DNA from: a virus
Length of the DNA: 39,522 nucleotides
Direction: 5' to 3' (one strand)
IMG/VR virus record: IMGVR_UViG_3300025327_000083
Location: 1-39,522 of that record
Part shown: positions 28,991-38,700 of the stretch, piece by piece
How positions within the stretch are numbered: position 1 is the first letter of the stretch
Layout: each line of letters starts with the position of its first letter
Notes under the pieces: generated by a model
Databases searched by the model: none
What the model was told of the DNA's origin: nothing
What the model saw: only the letters and a program-made list of their open reading frames with translations
Position numbers and translations under genes: made by a program

Positions 28991-29716
28991 GTGAAAAAGG
29001 TACTTGCTCTATTTGCCGTCCTGATGCTGTGCGCAAGCTCGGCATTCGCTACAAACAACGGCAACGGCAATGAGTGTCAGGGGAATTCGTGTTCAAACAA
29101 CGGCGGTGAAGGCGGTGAAGGCGGTCAAGGCGGTCAAGGCGGCGGCGGTGGGAATGCCAACAACTCAACGACCAATACGAATACCAACACCAATACCGCC
29201 ACGGGCGGCACCGGGCTCAGCGTCATCGGCTTCGGCAACAAGGTATTATCGCCGGAAGCCAACGCCAACAGCGTCAACGTGCTCAGCAACAAGCAAAGCC
29301 AGCATCAAGGCCAGGTCCAAGTCCAGTCAGCCGACAACAACGGCAACAACTGGAACTATACCAACGTCCAGCCTGATCATCTGAAAACGACCGGCGTGGC
29401 TCCAAGTGTCCAGGGCAATACGACGGCACCTTGCCGCATCCAGATCGGCGCATCCGCTGGCTGGATGGGCGGCTCCTTCGGGGCCGGCAGTTCCATTCTG
29501 GATGAAGGTTGCGACACTGGAAGGGATATCGAGATCATCAAGGCGATGCCCGGACTGAGCGATGCCGAGCGTAACCTGGCGGCCGTGGCCCGTGCCTGCG
29601 ACAAACCGACTCTTGCCAAGGCTCTTGGTGACAAGTGCCCGAAGGCGGCGCCGGAAGTCCAGCGAGTGAGCGCCATTCGTTCAAGCGATGGCGTGGTGAC
29701 ATCCAAGAAATACTGA
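28991..29716 (+). CDS. Secreted Gly/Asn-rich protein
   Basis: The 241-residue product has a signal peptide (MKKVLALFAVLMLCASSAFA) and then a low-complexity domain of Asn and Gly: NNGNGNECQGNSCSNNGGEG, GGEGGQGGQGGG and a repeating (TN) stretch of about 12 residues. The C-terminal 100 residues are an ordinary domain with four cysteines (APCRIQIGAS, DEGCDTGRD, ARACDKP and DKCPKAA), probably disulfide-bonded. The GTG start is preceded by AAAGGAA. It is the last gene of the rightward arm, followed by a terminator. A secreted protein this Gly/Asn-rich could bind surface or self-assemble; that is speculation. Confidence 0.7.
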   Translation: MKKVLALFAVLMLCASSAFATNNGNGNECQGNSCSNNGGEGGEGGQGGQGGGGGNANNSTTNTNTNTNTATGGTGLSVIGFGNKVLSPEANANSVNVLSNKQSQHQGQVQVQSADNNGNNWNYTNVQPDHLKTTGVAPSVQGNTTAPCRIQIGASAGWMGGSFGAGSSILDEGCDTGRDIEIIKAMPGLSDAERNLAAVARACDKPTLAKALGDKCPKAAPEVQRVSAIRSSDGVVTSKKY

Positions 29717-29747
29717 TCAGCAACAATTAGGAATTACATCCCTACAG

Positions 29748-29773
29748 CGGCCGCATTCGTGCGGCCGTTTTTT
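29748..29773. terminator. Bidirectional intrinsic terminator
   Basis: CGGCCGCA-TTCG-TGCGGCCG gives an 8-bp perfect stem with a stable TTCG loop followed by six T residues on the plus strand. It separates the convergent rightward arm (stop at 29716) and the giant leftward gene (stop at 29772). The A-residues before the stem on the plus strand are too few for a strong opposite terminator, so it mainly serves the rightward arm. Confidence 0.85.
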
Positions 29774-32700
29774 ATTTCTTCGCTGCGAACTCCCGGGTAA
29801 GGCGCTCCATCTTTTCTCGTTGGTAGGCCATCTTCTTCTCGTAGTCATCCCGACCCATGCCGTGACGCGAGTATTCGCGCGCGAGCTGGTACATGATGGA
29901 CTTGATCTGTCCGATCTGAATCTGCAACTCGATAGCAGCATTGCGCTGCATCACGTCCGGCGCGTAGCTCGAGACTTTGATCCCAAAGGACGATAGACCT
30001 GCCTGCGCAAAGGATTGCTCGCGGCCGAACACGTCCGTCCTCCCGGTGCCCGCCCGCACGAGCGCGGTTCCAGCGTAAGAGAATGGAATCCATGGCGCAT
30101 TCGGAGCAAATGATTTGTAAACGTGCTCAGATATCTTGCCGCTGATCTCCGCCATGGTGTCGGTTTCGCGATTGGTGATCGGCTTGCCGGTGAACAGGCT
30201 CTTGTTGAAGATGATCTCGCCAATGATCGCCAAGGGCCCGCCTGGCACCAGGGTTGGCACGAATGGGATGGCGGCCTGGGTCTCGCCAGTGTCGAAGATA
30301 TCCCCGAGCGGTATCCATCGGCGCACGTCCAAGAACACAGGCTGGTCGCTCTGGTCATTCCAGGGCATACGGATCAGCTTCGGTACGATGCCCCAGATTC
30401 GTCCCGCCTTCTCATCCGGCAGGAAGGCACGCTCCCGCTCCTCATCGTCGTCTGAGAGGCCCAGCATGGCGTAGGCGATGGCATTGAGCCCACCTGCGAC
30501 CAGCATGTACTTGGCGAGCTTCCAGGGTTTGCGGGAGAATCCGTGCAACAGCCGTGGCAATGCCCGGTAGGAGAATGAGATGAAGGGCAGCGCCGTATGG
30601 CGGGCCGCCTGAATCCAGGGCGCGTTGATGTTATAGTCGAGGAAGGCTTGTTTTGCTGTCTTGCCAGCCTCCAAGTCGCTCTTGCCGGCTGCGGTTTCCC
30701 GAAGGAATACGGCCAGGCGGAAGAATTCATCCTCGAACTGATAGGCGTCCATCATGGCATTGGCGCCGCGCCGGGCCCACTCGGCCGGCCTGGAGACCGC
30801 CAGCCGCGTAGCCGATTCCTTCAATTTGCCGTGCGCGAGCGCGGATAGGAAGGCAACTGCCTCTTCCACCACATCAGCGCTCCCGGCCTGCACTTCCTCA
30901 CGAAGCGCCGCGAGGAGTGGCCTGACCGTCTCTTGCTGTAGCTCATGGGTGACGAACATGCCAGAAGTCGCACCAGAATCCTCGAAGCGCTGGATGGTGA
31001 GTTTCGCCTTCTCATCTCCAGACTGTGCTTCCAGGTACACCTTCATGGAATCCCACAAATCGCGGCCGGTAATGTCCTCGACGTCCGCGAAGATGAAATT
31101 CGCCATGACGTTGTTCATGTGCACGACCGGGCTCAGCGCTGTTTTGCTGATCTTGAACCACTTGACCACGTTGCCGTACAGCCGTCCAAACGGCCTGTAA
31201 TTCTGGTTCGCGATCTGCCGGATGTCGTTCCAGATGGGACCGGGAACGTACAATCCGGCGAGTTTCCCATAGCGCAGGGTATTCGTACCCGGCACCTTGC
31301 TCACCGGGACATGCACCCACGTCCCGGGACGATAAGCCTTCGATAGCCGTTCGCTGGCCTCTGCGATCTCTCCCTCGGGCTCCGGCTTGGCGTAGTGTGA
31401 AGCCAGCCATTCAAGAAAACGGCCCACTTCCAGGTCGCGCTGCATCATGTGGAGCGTCTTGGCGACCGAATACTTCACGTCATCCAGTTCGCCCATCTTC
31501 TCGCGCTCGGCCTTGGTGAAATCGCGCCACATGAGCAGCTTGTCGCCCTTGGTGTCGCGCGCTTCCCAAAGACCCTCATCCCGGTGCCATTCCCCGAATT
31601 TGGCCGGGACCGGGTGCTCCGCCGGCCAGTACACGACCTCGAGGATTTTGCCCAGTTGGCCGGTCTTTCCCATGCCAGGCAGCGGCTCGACACCTTCCCC
31701 GCGATTGGCACGGCGGTCGAAGCGAATAAACTTCATGCCTCGCAAACCCTTGTCGGCACGACCGGACTGCACCTTGCGCTCCCACCACTCCGGCGCGGCA
31801 TTGCGGATCTTAGCCATGGTGACTTCTTGCGTCATGCCGCGACCTTTGTACTGCTCGCCCAGGATGGAGATGGCGCGGCGGTGCGCCGGGACCGCTCCCT
31901 CATCGGCCAATTCGTACTTGGCATAGGTGCGATGCAGGTAAGACATGACGTTACGCTCGAACGAATCCTGCCCAAGCTGGCCGAGGCGCACAGCCTCTCG
32001 TCCCATGTCCACAATCATCCCTTTGACTTTGACGAGCACGGCCTGGCTCTCCGCCGGCAAATCGGAAAGCAATCGATCACCTTCGGTTTCGTTCTGCGTC
32101 ATCCACTGGTAAGCAACTCGGGACTGCGCACGGTCCAACATCGTAAGCGCATCCACGATGGTCTTGATGTCGCGCTCGCCGCGGCGCACGTTCACGAATG
32201 CCTGATCGCGCCGCTCGATATAGTCCAGCGTCAGCCCATAATCGGAAACAAGGCCAGCCTTCATGCCTTCAGGGACAAAAGCGCCAATGCGCCCGAGCAG
32301 GAAATCGTATGAGCGCGACGTGATCTTTTCGAGACCGATGGCCTGCATTGGCGCCCGAAGCAGAATATCCAGCAAACCAGTACGACGAGGAGCTTCCAAA
32401 CCACTGGGCTTTTGACCGCCGCCCCTCGATAGCCTGGCAGTTCCACGCGCCTGCACATAGCCACTCAAGGTCAGGAATCCGTACATTGGCACGTCCGGGT
32501 CATTCGACAGGTTGCGGAACACCGTGCCCAGTTTCTGCCAGAATCCTCTTGCATCCTTTTTGGCCTGTCCTGGCAACACATCCTCGTCGGGTCGCACGAC
32601 AATGTCTACGATTTCCAGAGATTTCCCGGGCGCGTTGCTCGCGAGCATGGACGCAATTACGTCCTCTCCATAGCCTTTGTCACTTTGCTGGTAGAAATCG

Positions 32701-35700
32701 CTGATGCGAATCGAATGCACGTTCACGAAATTCCCATCACCGTCAATTTCGCTGCGCACAAAGCCAATCTCCGCAGGCGCGCCAGCCTTGACGCTCATCG
32801 CGGTGTCGTAGATTTTGAACAACATCATGCGCGTATTCGCGCTTTTCCCTTCCTCAACAGCGCCAGCCAATCCAATGTGCTCATTGTGGTATATCGGCAG
32901 ACCGCGCTTGTCTGTTGCGCGCTCGAAGCGGTATTCGTCAATGCGATCGGCGGGACGCGCTGATATTCTGGAAAGAGCGAAATCCTCGACAGCTTCTTCA
33001 GCAGCCTGCGTGTCGCCCGAGAACACGGAAGGGCCAAGCGTCCCCACGCGCCCTTCTCTGGTGAAGCGACCGGCGCTCTCGACCAGTGCTCGGATATCTC
33101 CAATGCTGTATTCGAGAGTGAAGCCATGGGCACGGAGCCAGTTGCGGATAAAGGATACCAATCTCTCCCATCCAGAAAGCTCGACCGCCTTGCCGCCCAG
33201 GTCTGCCAGAACTTCCTCTGTCGCCTGCATCGTCGTCAAGTCACGATATTGCAATTTCAGATCGCGCACCGCCGTCTTGACATTCTCATTGCCGCGGTAA
33301 ATTTCCATGAGCAGAGGATCGATCGCTTCACCGAATATGCCGCGCAAGCCAAAGTGCGTAGCTTCATGCAGAATAACGAATTGCACGCGCCCGGCATCGC
33401 GCATGTGCCGGGAGAAGAGATAGATTTTGCCCTCGTGGAATGCGCCTTCAGCAGTATCAACCGCACCTTTCACTGTGATCAGGTCCAGCAATCCAGACGG
33501 CACACCTTCGCTTCTCGGCGTTTCTACCACCACGATCTCAGGAGCGCCCTTCCAGTTGCGCGTCAAGCGATCAACCATAGCCTGCACGGATGCGCGTGGA
33601 AGCCCGGGTTCTATCCTCGCCGCGCGCGAGAGCGCCGCTTCTTCGCCTTCAGCCCCAATCAAGTCAATGACAGGTTTGCCTTCGACAATGCGTCCAAAGA
33701 TATCCGGGCGATCGACCGGAATGAACAGCCTGTCCTTCCACTGAATGCGCTCGTGAATGACGCCCTGCTCGACGAGCAGCCTTTGGTCCGAGTAACTTAT
33801 CGACAAGCCGGATATTTCCATCCGCTGTTCGCCGGAGACCTTGGCCATCTTGATCTGCCAGCCGTTTGCGAGGATCGCCTTGGCCCCGGCTTTGATCTCC
33901 GCGAACCATTGCGCCGGCTTCATCTCCGTGAACTTCGAACCCACGCCGAGCTTCTTCAGCGTCTCATTGAGTTCTTTTTTCTGGATCAGACGGCCCAGCA
34001 AGCGCTCGCCGTCCTTGGTTTGCGTGCGCGCCACACGCACAGTTTCCGGCAGCCGGTCCCAAATCGGCAACATCGCCCCGGTGATCATGTGCTCGGTTTC
34101 GGTGTAGGTCTTGGGTGTCCTGGCTGTCTCATCGGCCCAAAGGCTTCGCGCACGATCGGGTGCGATAGGTTCGAAGTGCGGGACCATCTTGCCTACGGTC
34201 TTGTCGCCTTCCATAACCTTGACTTCGACCCGAAGCCTGCTCATGGTGATGTTATCGAAATCGTCGTTGTAGCTACGTTTCGAGGGCCCGATGCGAAGTC
34301 CGATATTCACCTGACGGCCGAATTCATCCGTGCGGCTGCCGCGCTTGAACAGCGCAAAGACCTTGCCGGTCTTGTTATCCAGATACCAAGAAGCGAACCT
34401 CTCACCCGTATCCTCAGTCAACTCAGCCACCGCATCGAAGTTGAAGAACGGCGTCGGCCTCTCGATATTCAATTCGACATACCGCGTTACAGCACCAGTC
34501 TTTTTGTCAGTATGAACAACGATGTCGCGAGTCTTGGTGGTCGAGAGCGCCTTGATGGTCTGCAAGCCATCATCGAATGTGCCGTTTTGGATGGCGCTTT
34601 CTGTCGCTGCCTCTATGCGCCGGAAGAACTCATCGAATACTTCATCCTGGACATGCACTTCCAGCGATAGCAAGCAGTTGAGGAATTGCGTGATCGGCGG
34701 CATCTTGGCCTCGACCAACTGGCCTTGATCGTCCACAATCCCTTCGAGACCCATCATCCTCAGAACCTTGTTTTTCTCGAGTCCTGTGGACCCAGCAACC
34801 AGATCCTCCAGGAAAGCACGCAACCCCATGCGCGCGTATTTGTTCTCCAGATTGTCCGCCGGCGAAAACACACCTTGCGAGGCAGCCTGCCTTTGTCCCT
34901 TAGTGAGCGCTCCCAGCTGGTCGAGACGCCGCGCGATCGAGGAGATGAACCGCTTTTGCGCTTTCAGGTTGGTACGCGGCAACACGTATTCGGGTGGTTG
35001 TTTCTGATTGGTCCGATGACTGCGGCCAAGACCTTGAACGGCTTTGTCGGCGCGCCACCCAGACTGCACCAGATAGTGACGGCGCAATTTCTGATTCTTG
35101 AAATTCAGATCGGCATGGAAGGAATATCCTGTCCCACCTGCATCGGTAAAGACGAGGATGTTCTTTTTGCCATCAAGGAACGCTTGTTTGTCCGCTTCAT
35201 TGGATGACGATCCGCGCTTCTGCTCAGTGAGCTTGATATCGCCGTCATTGTCTCGAACGCGCACGAATCTGCGCTTGCGGCCTGAGATTTCAGCCACAGC
35301 ATCGCTTCCGAATATCTCAACGACCATGTCGAGAGGATTATCAGGCACGCGGATTTCTTCGAGTGTCTTGAGAAGCGCATCACGCATCGCCACTGCTTCC
35401 TTGTTCTGCACTGGCTCACCCTTGCTATCCAGCACGGGTCGACTGCGGACATTGCCATTCTCATCTTTGTATTCCTCGTACTGGTTCACGGGGAATGATT
35501 TTCTGATCAATTCGAGTAGTGTTTGCCGAGGCGTGAAATCAAACTCTTCAATTTCCGTATCGTCATCTTCACGTCCTTGAGCGATGCGCGCGGCCTGGCG
35601 CTCCTGCTCAGCTTCATTGGTATTGACGAATTGAAGTATCGCGGCGCGACCAGCAGCCATATCGGCCTTGATGCCATCGATGACGCTTGGCATCTGCATG

Positions 35701-38700
35701 GCAGTGATGATCTGGTTGAAAAAGCGTTGTTGCGATGACCAGAATTGAGACTTGGCCCTGCTCTTGGATTGGCTATCCTTTTCCTGATTGGTAATTGCCA
35801 GCGCTGCGTTTATGTTGGCAAGAACGATCTGCCAGGCGCGCGCGAGTTCGTTGTAGATATCAGTCTGAAGCGGGGTCAAATCGTGTGGCAATTGATCATA
35901 CTTGACGCCACGGAAGGAAAGAGAACGGGCAACGTACACGCCCATCTGCTTCATGTTTTGAGCCACGATCTCCATTGCCGAGACGCCGGCAGCATCAATT
36001 TTGGAGATGAAGTCCTCGCTCTTTGCGAATGGCGTGCCTTCGCCCCACAGTCCAAGGCGTGAAGCATAGGCCAAGTTAAAGACCTCAGTCGCACCTGTAG
36101 CGGAAACATACACGATGCGGGCTTTCGGCAGCCTCTTTTGCAGGTCGATACCGGCAAGTGCTTGAGCGCTTGCCTTCGTGGCGCCACGCTTTCCCTTGAC
36201 CGATTGCGCATTGGCCATGGCATGCGCTTCGTCGAATACGACCACGCCATCGAAATCCTCGCCCACCCATTTGACGATCTGATCGGCTCTGCCGGGTGTC
36301 GGCATCACGCGCGCCTTCTTTTCCTCCTCGGACAATTTTGCGACGCTGCGCAATGTCGAATAAGTAGTGAAGAGAATGCCGCGATTGCCTTTGACATCTT
36401 CACCGAACGCAGTCTTGGACTGCGCAAAGATCAGATCAGGATCTCCGGTCACGCCGGAGAAATCGCGCTGTGCATCCTTGATCAGACCCTGTTTCTCGGA
36501 AACCCAAACCGCTTTCTTCTGCCCTTGACGGAAATGGTCAAGGATGATCCCGCTGATCTCGCGACCTTTGCCGACGCCTGTGTTATGATTTACGAATCCC
36601 TCAGCCAAGTAATTCTCTGGTCCTGGCACGTACATATCATAGAAATCATCCCTACCCACGAACTCGATGCTGCTGATCCGACGCCACACGCTATAGCGTT
36701 CCCATGAGGAAACCGCGCCGCTCAATTCCTCCTGAACTTGCATCAAAGGTGCTGGCCGAGTATCGATCTGGCGTGCCAACGCCAACGCTTGCAACGCGCC
36801 TCGATGTGACGCCTCCAACGGTAGCTGATTTCTTGCGCAAGCACGGCGCGACCATTCGCACCAGATCGGAGAATAATCGCCTTCGTGCGCCGATTGATGA
36901 AGCGCAGTTTCGAGCAATGCAGGCGAATCATTCTCAACGCGAGATTGCCCAATTGCTTGTCGTGTCGTTGCCAACTGTGGAGAGGGCGATGCGTCGTTTT
37001 GGGCTTCGATCAGTTCGAGGTCGCGGTTCGCCGATGGAGCGTAACTACTTTTGGCGTGGTGGAGTGCGCACAGACCGCGGCAGATATGTGATGGTGAAGG
37101 TTCCTGACCATCCGTATGCGACGGCAGACGGGTATGTGCGCAAGCACCGATTGGTGATGGAGAAAGTTGTCGGTAGATACCTCTTGCCAGAGGAAGAAGT
37201 GCATCACGACGATCATAACCGAGCCAACAATGATCCAAGCAATCTTCTGCTCTTCGCAAACCACAAGGAACATATGCGTCACCACTGGCGTGAGGAGTGG
37301 CATCTGCTCTATGCCCACAAGCGAGCAAGTCACCAGTCGCCAGCCTATCCCGAAGCGTGCACCAACCCTGCGGCGTCAGAAAGCGATGCTCGTCAGTGAC
37401 GGTGATTACTCGACCATCGTCTAGCGTGACACGGTAAAGGTCGGCCACACCCTTCTTGAAGGTCATGACGGCCCGGTGCGGCCGGAAGCCATTTTCCGTA
37501 AGCGATAGCACCCAATGCGGAGCGCCTTGTTGCGCTAGAACTTCAATGGGCGTGTGCGTGCCGGCGACTGGGTTGAAAATCCGCGTACCAGCGGCTACAC
37601 ACCCATCCCCGATGAAGTATCCCTTACGATCGCCATTGGGCAAGAAGTCCTGGAATGCCTGACCTGCGTATACGACGGTTTCGATCTGGGCATCAGAAAG
37701 CAGGCCATCCCGAATAACCTTTTCGGGCAGATTTGGCTGGTAGGTGGGAGCAGGAGGCTCGACCGCAGACATGGCTGCGGATTCGACCAATTCTCCTGGG
37801 TGTGTCTTGGAGCCCGGAACAGTCAGCCGTTGCGGCTTATAGGACTCAAAAATTGCATCGGTAAGTTCAGTTTCGTGCCGCGTAACCGCGGCCGTCTCTA
37901 TCGTTACGGGTGTAGCGCCACCATCGTCGCCGACAGCGACTCCAACACCAGCCGCGCCGCGTCCTCCGGCGACTGCTCCTCCAACTCCCCTGCGCTTATC
38001 ACCGGGTCGCCCTCCGGGCTTACCAGGTATTTGAACGCCACCTCCGGGTCGCCCTGGTCGAGCACCCTCACCCTTGCCCCCAAGTGCTCCAACTCCGGCC
38101 CCTCCAGCAACTCCTCCGACAGCGCCCATTGCATCAACAAGATCACCCCCAGGCTGCGCTCCGGCTCCACCCACGTCGGGGCGGCCTTCGCCAGCAGGGC
38201 GAGCGCCACCTTGTTGATCGGCTCCTGGTTGAGCCTCTGAAGTTGCTGGATTCTGTCTGTCATTGCGGATCTCCGAGAGAAGATCGAACAGTTCGGCGAG
38301 CTTTTCAGCCCTGCCGACCAAGACCTCTCCACTGGTCGGGCCCGTCTTGTCGACTACGATGATTCGATTGTCGAAAGTCGTCCCGTATTTGACGTAATTA
38401 TCCCCCGAAATAGAAACATTTGCACGGAAATTGTACTGAGACCGCATGCGCGCCCACCAGTCTTTCAGGAGGGCGGCCTGTTCGTTCATCCCATCACCCA
38501 TGATCGCCACCAGTCGACCACCAGGGGCAAGCCGCGCAAGGGCCTGCTCAAGATGCTGCGCGCCGGTGCGACTATCGCGGGCCCCTTGAATGCGGCCGGC
38601 GGTCGAAGAAAACGGCGGGTTCATCACGATGACCGTAGGGCTTACGTCATCTGGCAGGATATTATGAAGCTGCTCAGCGTTCTCGCTGAACACCCGGGCC

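Noticed and set aside
33126-34670. A 514-codon open frame on the plus strand opposite the giant gene
   Set aside because: It has no recognisable domain, no start signal, and lies in a different antisense phase from the HNH gene, with its first codon bases opposite the third bases of the sense codons. That phase commonly stays open in GC-rich genes by codon bias. It contrasts with the HNH gene, which carries clear motifs.
36704-37399. Possibility that the antisense HNH frame is only a shadow of the intein
   Set aside because: It contains a full HNH signature and two HTH units in the correct order, which chance antisense frames do not produce. The intein linker frame, by contrast, has no recognisable fold.
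37554-38240. 228-codon plus-strand frame next to the intein
   Set aside because: It is opposite the Gly/Pro linker of the giant protein, Ser/Arg-rich with no motif, and lacks start signals; repetitive GC-rich linker DNA explains the openness.
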